64,000 bases of DNA from positions 1 through 64,000 of the forward strand of contig CAMTMC010000008.1 of assembly GCA_947073515.1 (NCBI GenBank), in the 5' to 3' direction. The notes under the pieces are model-generated. The model had not been told where the DNA came from. It did no database searches and saw only the letters and a program-made list of their open reading frames with translations. Shown piece by piece: positions 37,316 to 48,076 of the stretch. This DNA is from an uncultured bacterium. GTDB lineage: Bacteria > Bacillota > Clostridia > Oscillospirales > Oscillospiraceae. A program made the position numbers and the translations under genes. Each line of letters begins with the position of its first letter. Position 1 is the stretch's first letter.

Positions 37316-38977
37316 TTACTCCAGAATGGCCCCCTTGTCTGCGGAGGACACCTGTTTGGCGTACCGGGCCAGGTAGCCCGTCTTGATTTTGGGCTCCGGA
37401 CAGCTCCACTTGGCCTTCCGCACCGCCAAAACCTGATCAGAGACGAGCCACTGGATGGTATGCTCCGGGATGTCGATGGTAATCAGGTCCCCGTCCTCCA
37501 CCAAACCGATGGGCCCGCCGGAGGCCGCCTCCGGGGACACATGGCCGATAGAGGCCCCCCGGGTGGCCCCGGAGAAGCGGCCGTCGGTGATGAGGGCCAC
37601 CTCCCGATCCAGCCCCATGCCCGCGATGGCGGAGGTGGGGTTGAGCATCTCCCGCATGCCGGGGCCGCCCTTGGGTCCCTCGTACCGGATGATCACCACG
37701 TCGCCGGCCACAATTTTCCCGTCGTAGATGGCCTTGATGGCCTCCTCCTCGGAGTTGAACACCCGGGCGGGGCCGGTGTGCCGCATCATCTCCGGGGCCA
37801 CGGCGGACTGTTTCACCACGCAGCCGTCGGGGGCCAGGTTGCCCTTCAGCACGGCAATGCCGCCGGTCTTGCTGTAGGGGTTCCCGATGGGGCGGATGAC
37901 CTCCGGGTCCCGGTTCATCACCCCCGCCAGGTTCTCCGCCACGGTCTTGCCGGTACAGGTCATCAGGCTGGTGTCGATGAGGCCGGCCTTGGCCAGCTCG
38001 GCCATCACCCCGTAGACGCCGCCGGCCCGGTCCAAGTCCTCCATATAGGTGTCCCCGGCGGGGGCCAGGTGGCATAGGTTGGGGGTTTTTTCGGAGATCT
38101 CATTTGCCATATCAAAGGACAGCTGGATGCCGCACTCGTGGGCGATGGCGGGGAGATGGAGCATGGTGTTGGTGGAACAGCCCAGGGCCATATCCACCGT
38201 CTCAGCGTTGTGGAACGCCGCCTGGGTCATGATGTCCCGGGGACGGATATTTTTTTCCACCAGCTCCATAATCTTCATGCCCGCCTGCTTGGCCAGGCGC
38301 AGCCGGGCGGAGTAGACCGCCGGGATGGTCCCGTTGCCCCCCAGTCCCATGCCGATGGCCTCGGTGAGGCAGTTCATGGAATTGGCGGTGTACATGCCTG
38401 AGCAGGAGCCGCAGGTGGGGCAGGCGTTTTGCTCATACTCCTCCACCCCGGCCTCGTCCAGCTTGCCGGCGTAGTAGGCCCCCACCGCCTCGAACATGTG
38501 GGACAGGCAGGTGCGGCGGCCGTCGTTGAGGGTGCCGGCCAGCATGGGGCCGCCGGAGACAAAGATAGCAGGCACGTTTACCCGGGCGGCGGCCATCAGC
38601 AGCCCGGGGACGTTCTTGTCACAGTTGGGGATCATCACCAGGCCGTCAAACTGGTGGGCCATGGCCATAGCCTCGGTGGAGTCGGCGATGAGATCCCGGG
38701 TAACCAGGGAGTACTTCATGCCCACATGGCCCATGGCGATGCCGTCGCACACGGCGATGGCAGGGAACTCCACCGGGGTGCCCCCGGCGGCCCGGACGCC
38801 GGCTTTGACCGCCTCGGCGATCTTGTCCAGGTTCATGTGGCCGGGGACAATCTCATTATAGGAACACACCACGCCGATGAGAGGGCGCTCCAGCTCCTCC
38901 CGGGTGTAGCCCAGGGCGTAGAGCAGGGAGCGGTTGGGGGCGGCGGGGATGCCTTTTTTTACAACGTCAGAGCGCAT
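37316..38977 (-). CDS. ilvD: Dihydroxy-acid dehydratase
   Basis: A 553-residue Fe-S dehydratase that converts 2,3-dihydroxy-isovalerate and -methylvalerate to the 2-keto acids of valine and isoleucine. Cluster ligands and active-site motifs are visible: CDKNVPG near 120, [12 protein letters not shown] near 190, and the late GRFSGATRG with the catalytic Ser. GGAGGT fixes the start at 38977, six codons inside the ORF-track start. It is separated from the main ilv operon by the divergent TRIC gene, so it has its own promoter (a weak TTGCCG/TAATAA pair is near 39000) and may escape T-box control. Confidence 0.95.
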   Translation of the reverse strand: MRSDVVKKGIPAAPNRSLLYALGYTREELERPLIGVVCSYNEIVPGHMNLDKIAEAVKAGVRAAGGTPVEFPAIAVCDGIAMGHVGMKYSLVTRDLIADSTEAMAMAHQFDGLVMIPNCDKNVPGLLMAAARVNVPAIFVSGGPMLAGTLNDGRRTCLSHMFEAVGAYYAGKLDEAGVEEYEQNACPTCGSCSGMYTANSMNCLTEAIGMGLGGNGTIPAVYSARLRLAKQAGMKIMELVEKNIRPRDIMTQAAFHNAETVDMALGCSTNTMLHLPAIAHECGIQLSFDMANEISEKTPNLCHLAPAGDTYMEDLDRAGGVYGVMAELAKAGLIDTSLMTCTGKTVAENLAGVMNRDPEVIRPIGNPYSKTGGIAVLKGNLAPDGCVVKQSAVAPEMMRHTGPARVFNSEEEAIKAIYDGKIVAGDVVIIRYEGPKGGPGMREMLNPTSAIAGMGLDREVALITDGRFSGATRGASIGHVSPEAASGGPIGLVEDGDLITIDIPEHTIQWLVSDQVLAVRKAKWSCPEPKIKTGYLARYAKQVSSADKGAILE

Positions 38978-39045
38978 AGGGGCGACCTCCTGCATATTAT
39001 TACTCAGTGATCAAGATGCGGCAAGAAAAAGGCACGGACGTTCAG

Positions 39046-39073
39046 TTGACAGCCCTCCCTTTTTCTCTATAAT
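39046..39073 (+). promoter_or_regulatory. Promoter of the TRIC gene, apparently leaderless
   Basis: TTGACA, 16-bp spacer, TATAAT. Only six bases separate the -10 box from the ATG, so transcription should start at or within a base or two of the start codon. Confidence 0.75.
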
Positions 39074-39079
39074 AATGGC

Positions 39080-39709
39080 ATGGATACGTTTATTTTTATT
39101 GTGAATCTGATCGGCACAGTAGCTTTTGCCGCCTCCGGCGCCATGATCGGCCTGAAAAAGAACATGGACCTGTTCGGCGTGTGCATGTTGGGGCTGACCA
39201 CAGCCGTAGGGGGAGGCGTGATCCGGGATCTGATCTTGGGGCTGACGCCTCCGGCGGCCTTTCAAAATCCCACCGCCGCCCTGGTGGCTCTGGCCACCTC
39301 CGGGGTGTTTTTCCTGCGGCGGGTGCGCCATGTCCTCACGCAGGACCAGCGCCGGTATGACGAGCTGCTGTTCTGGATGGACGCCTGGGGCCTGGGGGCC
39401 TTCACCGTCATGGGGGTCCAGCGGGCCCATGATCTGATCTGGAATACCAACCCGTTCCTGCTGGTATTCGTAGGCGTGCTCACCGGCGTGGGGGGCGGCA
39501 TCCTCCGGGATCTGATGGCCCAGGAGGTACCCGATGTCTTTAAACGGAACATTTACGCCTGCGCCTCCCTGGCCGGGGCCCTGCTGTGCGCGGCGCTTCT
39601 GCCTGTCATCGACGACATGTCCGCCCTAATCTTTGGGCTGGCCCTGGTGGTGCTGATCCGGTTTCTGGCCCACCACTATGACTGGAACCTGCCCCGGGCG
39701 AAGTTTTAA
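39080..39709 (+). CDS. TRIC-type cation channel family protein (UPF0126/YicG)
   Basis: A 209-residue membrane protein with seven helices arranged as two inverted triple-helix repeats; each repeat holds the family motif GGGV/I.RDL (residues ~46 and ~137). Prokaryotic TRIC proteins are trimeric K+/cation channels. No Shine-Dalgarno sequence exists before the ATG, and the promoter position implies leaderless translation. The TAA stop coincides with the first bases of a MITE. It is divergent from ilvD. Confidence 0.88.
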   Translation: MDTFIFIVNLIGTVAFAASGAMIGLKKNMDLFGVCMLGLTTAVGGGVIRDLILGLTPPAAFQNPTAALVALATSGVFFLRRVRHVLTQDQRRYDELLFWMDAWGLGAFTVMGVQRAHDLIWNTNPFLLVFVGVLTGVGGGILRDLMAQEVPDVFKRNIYACASLAGALLCAALLPVIDDMSALIFGLALVVLIRFLAHHYDWNLPRAKF

Positions 39710-39874
39710 GAACCGGTATTCATGAGGGAAAATGCCGGATGAGCGAGGAAGTTTGTCTGGCCCGCAAGGCGGGAAATCGCCGGAATCCTGGGTGGATTTC
39801 AAGATTTCCCAACGAGGCGGGGCGGCAAAATTCCCGCTTAGATGGCCGTTTGAGCTTGTGAATACAGGTTCTTA
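39707..39874. mobile_element. MITE-like foldback element, copy 2
   Basis: Inverted ends TAAGAACCGGTATTCATGAG and (reverse) TAAGAACCTGTATTCACAAG; outer TA dinucleotides could be target duplications. The interior is non-coding and shares short blocks, in reverse orientation, with the element at 8850-9016 (TTGAAATCC..CAGGATTCC, CGCCTTGC, ATCCGGCATT). The TAA stop of the TRIC gene is part of its left end. Confidence 0.7.
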
Positions 39875-39920
39875 GGGTTCCACCCCTGCGTACCCGGAGA
39901 GGTATTGCGTCACACAGAGA

Positions 39921-39950
39921 AGCGGCGCCGGCCAAGCGGCCGGCGCCGCT
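39921..39950. terminator. GC-rich hairpin downstream of ilvC
   Basis: AGCGGCGCCGGCC and GGCCGGCGCCGCT form a perfect 13-bp stem with a 4-nt loop. T residues are sparse on the minus strand, but the stem is strong enough to end the ilv operon. Confidence 0.65.
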
Positions 39951-39963
39951 CCTTTGTGCTGTT

Positions 39964-41530
<1,567 letters not shown>

Positions 41531-41542
41531 CCTGCCCGCCCC

Positions 41543-43246
41543 CTATTTCAGCAAAAATTCGGTGATGTGGGAGCCGCCGGCCACCATGGGCCGGACCATC
41601 TCGTCCATATCCAGCACGCAGTCGATGACGCAGCCCCGGCCCGCCTCCAGCGCCTGGCGGAAGGCCTCCTCCATCTCCCCCATGGTGGCGGCCCGGAAGC
41701 CCTTGAGGCCGTAGGCCTCCGCCAGCTTCACAAAGTCGGGGCCCCGGTCCAGCGTGGTCTCAGAGAAACGCTTGTTATAGATCAGGTTCTGCCACTGGCG
41801 GACCATGCCCAGGGTGCCGTTGTTGAAGACCACCGTGATGATGGGCAGGCCGTAGTGCTCCACGGTGGCCAGCTCATGGCAGTTCATGCGGAAGCAGCCG
41901 TCCCCGGTGGTGTGGACCACCACCTTGTCCGGGTTGCCCGCCTTGGCCCCGATGGCCGCCCCCAGGCCGAAGCCCATGGTGCCGAAGCCGCCGGAGGTGA
42001 GGAGCTGGCCAGGATAGTCAAAGTGGAAGTGCTGGATGGACCACATCTGGTGCTGGCCCACGTCGGTGGCCACAATGGTGTCCTGGGGGGCCAGGCGGCG
42101 GATGGCCTCCAGCACCTGCTTGGGGGTGAGCTTCTCGCTCTCCCGGGGCACCGAGGGCGCCCGCAGGGGGAGGATCTGTTCCTTCCAGGCCTGATGGCTG
42201 TACTGGGGCAGGCGCTGGTTCAGCCGGGCCAGCACCCGCTTGGCCGAGCCGATGATGTGGTGGTCGGTGAGGACGTTTTTGTCAATTTCCGACCGGTCAA
42301 TGTCAATCTGGACAATTTTCGCCTGGCTGGCGAAGGTGTCCGGCTGGAGGGCCACCCGGTCAGAGAACCGGCAGCCCACGGCGATGAGCAGGTCGCACTG
42401 GTCGCAGGCCACGTTGCTGGCCCGGGAGCCGTGCATCCCGATCATCCCGGTGGTGAGGGGGTGCCCGCCGGGGAAGCCTCCCCCGCCCATGACGGTGATG
42501 GCCACCGGGGCGTCCAGCCGCTCCGCCAGGGCCCGGAACTCCCTGTCCGCCCGCCCCCGGACCACCCCGCCGCCGCAGATCAGCAGGGGGCGCTCCGACT
42601 GGGCGATCATGTCCACCAGGGTGTCGATGTCCCCGGCGTCGGGCTCGGGGGCCTTCAAGTCGTGGCTGGTGGCCAGGGCCCGGACAGAGGAGCAGGCCCG
42701 GTTCTGGATCCAAGGGATGAACTCGTAGTCAATTTCCACATTGGGGGCGGTGACGTTTTTCAAAAAGTCGATGAGCACCGGCCCCGGCCGGCCGGTGGCC
42801 GCCACGGCGAAGGCCTGGCGCATCACGTCGGGGATGGTCTGGGGGTCCCGGACTAAGTAGGCCGCCTTGGTGATGGGCATGGCGATGCCGGTGATGTCCA
42901 CCTCCTGGAAGGAGTCCTTGCCCAGCAGCGGCTCGGCGACGTTGCAGGTGATAAAGACCACCGGGGAGGAGTCCATGTAGGCGGTGGCGATGCCGGTGGT
43001 CAGGTTGGTGGCCCCGGGGCCGCTGGTGGCGAAGCACACCCCCACCCTGCCGGTGGAACGGGCGTAGCCGTCGGCGGCGTGGGAGGCTCCCTGCTCGTGG
43101 GCGGTCAATACGTGGCGTATTTTATCCTTATAGTTGTACAGTTCATCATAGAGATTCAGGATGGTCCCGCCGGGATAGCCGAAGACGGTGTCCACCTCCT
43201 GCTCCAGCAAGCACTCCATGATGGCTTGGGTGGCTCTGATTTTCAA
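41543..43246 (-). CDS. ilvB: Acetolactate synthase catalytic subunit, copy 1
   Basis: A ThDP/FAD enzyme that makes acetolactate and acetohydroxybutyrate. Visible are GYPGG, the catalytic Glu in HEQGASH, the FAD region, and the ThDP-Mg motif GDGCF...NN (near residues 430-460). The ORF-track frame opens at 43420 through repeat sequence, and an ATG at 43267 has only a weak ribosome binding site. The TTG at 43246 is preceded at good distance by AAGGAGG and leaves 567 residues, the family norm, so I prefer it. The gene differs from ilvB copy 2, so the operon encodes two AHAS isoforms. Confidence 0.88.
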   Translation of the reverse strand: MKIRATQAIMECLLEQEVDTVFGYPGGTILNLYDELYNYKDKIRHVLTAHEQGASHAADGYARSTGRVGVCFATSGPGATNLTTGIATAYMDSSPVVFITCNVAEPLLGKDSFQEVDITGIAMPITKAAYLVRDPQTIPDVMRQAFAVAATGRPGPVLIDFLKNVTAPNVEIDYEFIPWIQNRACSSVRALATSHDLKAPEPDAGDIDTLVDMIAQSERPLLICGGGVVRGRADREFRALAERLDAPVAITVMGGGGFPGGHPLTTGMIGMHGSRASNVACDQCDLLIAVGCRFSDRVALQPDTFASQAKIVQIDIDRSEIDKNVLTDHHIIGSAKRVLARLNQRLPQYSHQAWKEQILPLRAPSVPRESEKLTPKQVLEAIRRLAPQDTIVATDVGQHQMWSIQHFHFDYPGQLLTSGGFGTMGFGLGAAIGAKAGNPDKVVVHTTGDGCFRMNCHELATVEHYGLPIITVVFNNGTLGMVRQWQNLIYNKRFSETTLDRGPDFVKLAEAYGLKGFRAATMGEMEEAFRQALEAGRGCVIDCVLDMDEMVRPMVAGGSHITEFLLK

Positions 43247-43284
43247 GCTCTCAGCCTCCTTGTTCATCTCTTTCGTCCCCCCCG

Positions 43285-43470
43285 CAGGGACAAGCCTCCT
43301 TTTAAAAGGAGGTATCCCCGAAGGGGACGGAGGATTGTATTTCGCCGCAGGCGAACTGTGCGGAGCAAACGAGGTTTGCGGAAATTTTGTTTCCTCCGTA
43401 TGCGCGCTTGGCCAGCGCAATCCCCAGTCAGCCTTGCGGCTGACAGCCCCTTTCCAAAGGGGCCTTTTTG
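43285..43470. repeat. Structured intergenic palindromic repeat
   Basis: Between the small ORF and ilvB copy 1. It contains CCTCCTTTTAAAAGGAGG (18-bp palindrome, 43295-43312), TCCCCGAAGGGGA, GTCAGCC-TTGC-GGCTGAC (43427-43444) and GCCCCTTT-CC-AAAGGGGC (43446-43463). The run of hairpins and the style of the sequence match dispersed palindromic repeats seen in Ruminococcaceae/Oscillospiraceae genomes; that comparison is from memory. Confidence 0.55.
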
Positions 43471-43494
43471 GCGCAAACCTGAAAAGCTTCTCCT

Positions 43495-43647
43495 TTATTT
43501 CCTGCTACCAATCCAATAGCAACCCGTGCCAATTATTGTCCCCAAAAATCTTACCTCTTGGCTTGTCACCGCAAACATAAGCGACATAAAGTAAATTATC
43601 GCAAATACAGCGACGGAAATAAGCGCTCTTTTAACGGTTTCATTCAT
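43495..43647 (-). CDS. Small membrane protein in the ilv operon (50 residues)
   Basis: Too short for the ORF track. GAGGAGAG sits eight bases before the ATG. The protein has a charged N-terminus (MNETVKR), a hydrophobic helix of about 22 residues (ALISVAVFAIIYFMSLMFAV), and a second hydrophobic stretch ending in SRK. It begins 12 bases after ilvN copy 2 and precedes the palindromic repeat. I do not recognise it. Position and ribosome binding site argue it is translated; it could be a small membrane protein or chance. Confidence 0.6.
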   Translation of the reverse strand: MNETVKRALISVAVFAIIYFMSLMFAVTSQEVRFLGTIIGTGCYWIGSRK

Positions 43648-43659
43648 TTTAGTCTCTCC

Positions 43660-44145
43660 TCAAATCTTCCCCCCGCCCTTTTGCAGGGCGATCATGCCGG
43701 TGCGGGCCACCTCCAGGATGGAGAAGGGGCGGAGCATGGCCTCAAAGGTGTCGATCCGGTCGGGGGTATCGGACAGCTCCAGGGTCATGGAGGTGGGGGA
43801 GATATCCGTCACCTTGGCTCCCATGATATCGCAGATGGTCATAATGTCCTGCCGGGTCTTGTTGGTGGCGTTGACCTTCAGCAGCACCAGTTCCCGACCG
43901 ATCATCTTGTCCTCGGGGATGGTGCGGACCTTAATCACCTCAATGAGCTTGTTCAGCTGTTTTTCCACCTGCTCCACCACGCTGTTGCCGCTGTCCACGA
44001 TAATGGTAATCCGGGAGATGGCGGGGTCGTCGGTGACCCCCACGGCCAGGGAGTCGATGTTGAAGGCCCGGCGGGAGAACAGCCCGGTGATGCGGTTGAG
44101 CACGCCGGCCTGGTTCTCCACCAGGACGGAAATGGTCTGTTTCAT
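43660..44145 (-). CDS. ilvN: Acetolactate synthase regulatory (small) subunit, copy 2
   Basis: A 161-residue small subunit with the N-terminal ACT domain (ISVLVENQAGVLNRITGLFSR; FNIDSLAVG) and full C-terminal domain, matching the common IlvH/IlvN length. It follows ilvB copy 2 by 12 bases. AAAGGAGGG precedes the ATG. This pair (copy 2) is closer to the usual biosynthetic enzyme, being first in the T-box-controlled operon. Confidence 0.94.
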   Translation of the reverse strand: MKQTISVLVENQAGVLNRITGLFSRRAFNIDSLAVGVTDDPAISRITIIVDSGNSVVEQVEKQLNKLIEVIKVRTIPEDKMIGRELVLLKVNATNKTRQDIMTICDIMGAKVTDISPTSMTLELSDTPDRIDTFEAMLRPFSILEVARTGMIALQKGGGKI

Positions 44146-44157
44146 CTTCTCCCTCCT

Positions 44158-45786
44158 TTAGTCCGTCGTTGAGACATCGGGGTGAACGTCGCAGATCATG
44201 AGACAGGGGCCCGGCTCCTCCAAAAATCGGCTGATCGCCCCGTCCAGCTGGTCCTCATCATTCACCGTCAGGCTGGGGATGCCGTAGGCCCCGGCGATCT
44301 TCCCAAAATCCGGGGAGCCGTCCAGGGCCACCCCGAAGGGGCCGTGGTAGGGGGCCCGGCTCTGGATCTGGTGGACCAGCCCCAGGGTGTTGTTCCGGAA
44401 CAGGAGGATTTTCAGATCCATCCCGGCACAGGCCACGGCGGCCAGCTCGTTCATAGCCATTTGGAAGGAGCCGTCGCCGCACACCACCAGGGTCTGGCGC
44501 TCCGGCTGGGCGGCCTTCACGCCGATGGCGGCGGGGAGGGCGTAGCCCATGGTGCCCAGGCCGCCGCTGGTAAGCAGCCGCCCGTGCTTCTGGGGCAGGT
44601 ACTTGCAGGTGAAGATCTGGTTTTGGCCCACGTCCACGCAGACCACGGCGTTATCCTCCAGCTTACCGCCCAGCTTCCGCATGACGGTACCGGGGAATAC
44701 ATAGCCCTCCCGCCGGGGGAACTGGCGGCTCAGCTCCGCCGCCCGGTAGTCCCGCAGCTTCTCCCGCCAGGCGGCGGAGTCGGTGACCGGCACCCCGCCC
44801 TCCAGCAGCTGGCGGAGGATCACCTTCACATTCCCCACCAGGGGGACGGCGGCCTGCATATTTTTGCCGATCTCCGCCGGGTCCACGTCGATGTGGATGG
44901 TGGCCATCCGCCGCTGGATCTCGTCCGGAGCGGTGATGGCCCGGTCCGCCGCCCGGGTGCCCACCATAATCAGCAGGTCGGACTTGGCCAGGGCCTGGTT
45001 GGCGCAGTGGTTGCCGTGGGCCCCCACCATCCCCATGTTCAGGGGGTGATTGGTGGGCATCAGGCCGATGCCCATCATGGTCTTTACCACCGGGATCCGG
45101 GCGGTCTCCGCCAGCTCCACCAGCTCCTCCCGGGCGCCGGCCAGCCAGACGCCGCCCCCGGCACAGATCAGGGGCTGCCTGGCCTTGGCGATGGCCTCCG
45201 CCACCCGCTTGATCTGTAAATCGTTGCCCCGGACGCTGGGCTTATAGCCCCGGATGTTGACCTCCTCGGGCCAGTGGAACTCCTCCAACCGCCCCTCCTG
45301 GATGTCAATGGGGATGTCGATGAGCACCGGGCCGGGCCGGCCGGTGGAGGCTATATGGAAGGCCTCCCGCACCACCCGTGGGATCTGGCTGGCGTCCTTC
45401 ACCAGGTAGCTGTGTTTGGAGAAGGGGGCCACAGCGCCGGTGATGTCCACCTCCTGGAAGATATCCCGGCCCAGCAGGTAGCTGGGCACCTGGCCGGTGA
45501 TGGCCACCATAGGGATGGAGTCCAGGTAAGCGGTGGCGATCCCGGTGATCAGGTTGGTGGCCCCCGGGCCGGAGGTGACCATGCACACCCCCGTCTTGCC
45601 GCTCACCCGGGCGTAGCCCGAGGCCATGTGGCCGGCGTTCTGCTCCGTGCGGACCAGGGTGTAAGCGATTTCCGGGACCTCCCGCAGGGCATCCACCGCC
45701 GGGCAGATGGTGGCCCCGGCGTAGCCAAAGATCCGCTCCACCCCCTCCCGGCGCAAGCTCTCAATCAGCGCCTGTGCTCCATTCAC
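44158..45786 (-). CDS. ilvB: Acetolactate synthase catalytic subunit, copy 2
   Basis: A 542-residue ThDP enzyme. It has GYAGATI in place of the usual GYPGG, keeps the catalytic Glu in RTEQNAGH, and has ThDP motif GDGSFQMAMNE...NN. It catalyses the first common step of Val/Leu/Ile synthesis. The start is GTG with GGAGGTG upstream. It is the first gene after the T-box leader. Confidence 0.93.
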   Translation of the reverse strand: MNGAQALIESLRREGVERIFGYAGATICPAVDALREVPEIAYTLVRTEQNAGHMASGYARVSGKTGVCMVTSGPGATNLITGIATAYLDSIPMVAITGQVPSYLLGRDIFQEVDITGAVAPFSKHSYLVKDASQIPRVVREAFHIASTGRPGPVLIDIPIDIQEGRLEEFHWPEEVNIRGYKPSVRGNDLQIKRVAEAIAKARQPLICAGGGVWLAGAREELVELAETARIPVVKTMMGIGLMPTNHPLNMGMVGAHGNHCANQALAKSDLLIMVGTRAADRAITAPDEIQRRMATIHIDVDPAEIGKNMQAAVPLVGNVKVILRQLLEGGVPVTDSAAWREKLRDYRAAELSRQFPRREGYVFPGTVMRKLGGKLEDNAVVCVDVGQNQIFTCKYLPQKHGRLLTSGGLGTMGYALPAAIGVKAAQPERQTLVVCGDGSFQMAMNELAAVACAGMDLKILLFRNNTLGLVHQIQSRAPYHGPFGVALDGSPDFGKIAGAYGIPSLTVNDEDQLDGAISRFLEEPGPCLMICDVHPDVSTTD

Positions 45787-45818
45787 GGAACATCACCTCC
45801 AAAAAATCTGGGACAAAC

Positions 45819-46090
45819 AAAAAAGGCCCCGTCCTATCCTTCCGATAGGACGAAGCCCATTCGCTCCGTGGTACCACCTAACTTCGCGGCCCGTGCCGGG
45901 CCGCGCGCTCATTGCCCCGATAACGGAGGGGAACCGTTCCCGCCTACTGGGGCGCCTGCCGCCGGTTCAGTGGGACCGCTCACGGGTGAGGTTCGGGGGA
46001 GGTCCTTCACGGGAGCTTACACCAGCCGCTCCCTCTCTGCGCATCCAGACATGCCTACTATCCCGCTCATCGCTTTTTGGATGATTGTCC
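45819..46090 (-). promoter_or_regulatory. T-box leader of the ilv operon (probable Leu specifier)
   Basis: Minus strand: Stem I with AGAGAGGGAGCGGCTGG and a distal loop, candidate specifier CUC (45988-45990) followed by A in CCGAACCTCACCC, the T-box core AGTTAGGTGGTACCACGG near 45880, and an intrinsic terminator (CGTCCTATC-GGAA-GGATAGGACG, then CCTTTTTTG) at 45819-45858. Uncharged tRNA-Leu would stabilise the antiterminator and turn on ilvB-ilvN-ilvB-ilvN-ilvC. The specifier reading is by eye and less certain than the T-box itself. Confidence 0.88.
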
Positions 46091-46093
46091 ACT

Positions 46094-46122
46094 ATCTTAC
46101 TCTACTCCGCTGAATTTGTCAA
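46094..46122 (-). promoter_or_regulatory. ilv operon promoter
   Basis: Minus strand TTGACA, 17-bp spacer, TAAGAT, just before the T-box leader. Confidence 0.78.
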
Positions 46123-46179
46123 TTCCTTTTTTTCTTTTTTTCAAGGGTTTTTCTGGGGGAAATATGTGCCGTCCCCCTC

Positions 46180-46208
46180 TTGCTCTTACCGGCCCCATCC
46201 GCTATAAT
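46180..46208 (+). promoter_or_regulatory. Promoter of the crotonase gene
   Basis: TTGCTC, 17-bp spacer, TATAAT. Confidence 0.65.
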
Positions 46209-46241
46209 GGGACTACCATATTCATCAAGGAGGAGTTTCCC

Positions 46242-47018
46242 ATGGCTTTTGTGGAACTGGAAAAGAAGGGCGCCGTGGGCGTCATCACCATGAACCGCCC
46301 CGAGGCCCTCAACGCCCTGAACGAGGAGGTGCTCCGGGACCTGGACGCCGTCCTGGACCAGGTGGAACGGGACGATGATATCCTGGTGTCCATCGTCACC
46401 GGCGCTGGCCGGTCCTTTGTGGCGGGGGCTGACATCGGCCAGATGTCCACCCTCACCGCGGTGGAGGCCAAGGCCTTCGGCGCTTACGGCAACAAAGTCT
46501 TCCTGAAGCTGGAGAACCTGACCAAGCCCACCATCGCCGCGGTCAACGGCTTTGCCCTGGGGGGCGGCTGCGAGCTGTCCATGGCCTGTGACATCCGTCT
46601 GGCCAGCGAGAAGGCCAAGTTCGGCCAACCCGAGGTGGGGCTGGGCATCACCCCCGGCTTCGGCGGCACCCAGCGCCTGGCCCGCATTGCGGGCCTGTCC
46701 AACGCCATGGAGCTGATCCTCACCGCCAAGACCATCGGGGCGGCGGAGGCCAAGGAGCTGGGGCTGGTCAGCCACGTGTACCCCCCCGAGGAGCTGATGG
46801 ACAAAGCCCTGGAGCTGGCGGGCGCCATCGCCGCCAACGCCCAGGTGGCCGTCCGCCAGTCCAAGGCGGCCATCCGCCGGGGGACGCAGACCGACATGGC
46901 CACCGGCGCCGCTTTCGAGGCCGAGGCCTTCGGCCTGTGCTTCTCCACCGAGGACCAGAAGGACGCCATGGCCGCCTTTGTCAAGAAAGAGAAGGTCACT
47001 TCCTTCAAAAACCGCTGA
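46242..47018 (+). CDS. Enoyl-CoA hydratase/crotonase
   Basis: A 258-residue crotonase. Oxyanion-hole motifs are AGADI near residue 65 and GGGCEL near 110; both catalytic Glu are present (CELSMACD and [17 protein letters not shown]). It hydrates short-chain enoyl-CoA such as crotonyl-CoA, as in butyrate formation, though no thiolase or butyryl-CoA dehydrogenase gene is adjacent. AAGGAGGAG fixes the start at 46242, 55 codons inside the ORF-track start. Confidence 0.88.
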   Translation: MAFVELEKKGAVGVITMNRPEALNALNEEVLRDLDAVLDQVERDDDILVSIVTGAGRSFVAGADIGQMSTLTAVEAKAFGAYGNKVFLKLENLTKPTIAAVNGFALGGGCELSMACDIRLASEKAKFGQPEVGLGITPGFGGTQRLARIAGLSNAMELILTAKTIGAAEAKELGLVSHVYPPEELMDKALELAGAIAANAQVAVRQSKAAIRRGTQTDMATGAAFEAEAFGLCFSTEDQKDAMAAFVKKEKVTSFKNR

Positions 47019-47026
47019 TCCATCAA

Positions 47027-47060
47027 ACGGCGCCCGCTCCCCCTTCCGGGCGGGCGCCGC
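47027..47060 (+). terminator. GC-rich hairpin between the crotonase and macro-domain genes
   Basis: GGCGCCCGC and GCGGGCGCC pair around an ~11-nt loop. No T-tract; possible weak terminator or processing site. Confidence 0.4.
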
Positions 47061-47097
47061 TGTGTCAGGAGAACCATCTATAACAGGGGGACGCCAC

Positions 47098-47607
47098 ATG
47101 AAACCCATTACTGTTGACCTGGGGGACATCACCAGGTTGGACGTGGACTGTATTGTCAACGCCGCCAACAAGAGCCTGCTGGGGGGCGGGGGCGTGGATG
47201 GGGCCATCCACCGGGCCGCCGGCCCGGAGCTGCTGGCAGAGTGCCGGACCCTCCACGGCTGTGAAACCGGGGAGGCCAAACTCACCAAAGGCTACCGTTT
47301 GAAGGCCAGGTACGTCATCCACACCGTGGGGCCGGTCTACGCCGGGACGCCCCGGGACGGGGAACTGCTGGCCAGCTGCTACCGAAACAGCCTGGATTTA
47401 GCCCGAACGTATGACATCCACACCATCGCCTTCCCGGCCATCTCCACCGGGGTGTACGGCTACCCGCTGGAGGAGGCCGTCCCCATCGCCGTGGAAACGG
47501 TAACCTCCTGGCTGGAGGAAAACCGGGACTACCCCCTCGCCGTGACCATGTCCTGCTTCAACGAGCGGATTTACCGGCTGTATCAGGAGGCCATCCCGGG
47601 GCTTTGA
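47098..47607 (+). CDS. Macro-domain (ADP-ribose-binding) protein
   Basis: A 169-residue stand-alone macro domain of the YmdB/MacroD type, which binds ADP-ribose or hydrolyses O-acetyl-ADP-ribose and mono-ADP-ribosyl links. Binding-pocket motifs are [22 protein letters not shown], and [19 protein letters not shown] precedes the ATG. No ADP-ribosyltransferase or sirtuin lies nearby. Confidence 0.92.
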   Translation: MKPITVDLGDITRLDVDCIVNAANKSLLGGGGVDGAIHRAAGPELLAECRTLHGCETGEAKLTKGYRLKARYVIHTVGPVYAGTPRDGELLASCYRNSLDLARTYDIHTIAFPAISTGVYGYPLEEAVPIAVETVTSWLEENRDYPLAVTMSCFNERIYRLYQEAIPGL

Positions 47608-47622
47608 CCGTACGGGAACAGA

Positions 47623-47661
47623 AAAGAACCTGGGCGATCCATAGAATCACCCAGGTTCTTC
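47623..47661. terminator. Bidirectional terminator between the macro-domain gene and rplL
   Basis: AGAACCTGGG.GAT pairs with ATC.CCCAGGTTCT; T-rich flanks on both strands (TTCTTTTC minus, TTCTTCTTG plus). Serves the convergent genes. Confidence 0.75.
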
Positions 47662-47698
47662 TTGTAATCAGAATCCTGAGAACCGGACAGAGGCTGAA

Positions 47699-48076
47699 TT
47701 ACTTCAGCTCCACCTTGGCGCCGGCTTCCTCCAGCTTCTTCTTCAGCTCCTCGGCCTCGTCCTTGGACACGCCCTCCTTCAGAGCCTTGGGGGCGCCCTC
47801 GACCACAGCCTTGGCCTCAGCCAGGCCCAGGCCGGTGATCTCACGGACGGCCTTGATGACCTTGATCTTGGCGGCGGCGTCGAAGCTGGCCAGGACCACG
47901 TCAAACTCGGTCTTCTCCTCAGCGGCGGGGGCGGCGGCGCCACCGGCGGCGGGAGCGGCCATGGCGGCGGCGGAAACGCCGAACTCCTCCTCCAGAGCCT
48001 TCACCAGCTCGGACAGCTCCAGAACGGTCAGGGCCTTAACTTCCTCGATCAGAGCAGTAATCTTCTCACTAGCCAT
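47699..48076 (-). CDS. rplL: Ribosomal protein bL12 (L7/L12)
   Basis: A 125-residue stalk protein: N-terminal dimerisation helices, an Ala/Gly-rich hinge, and the C-terminal domain with EKTEFDVVL and [14 protein letters not shown], which binds translation factors. It follows rplJ in the usual order. AGGAGG precedes the ATG. Confidence 0.97.
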   Translation of the reverse strand: MASEKITALIEEVKALTVLELSELVKALEEEFGVSAAAMAAPAAGGAAAPAAEEKTEFDVVLASFDAAAKIKVIKAVREITGLGLAEAKAVVEGAPKALKEGVSKDEAEELKKKLEEAGAKVELK

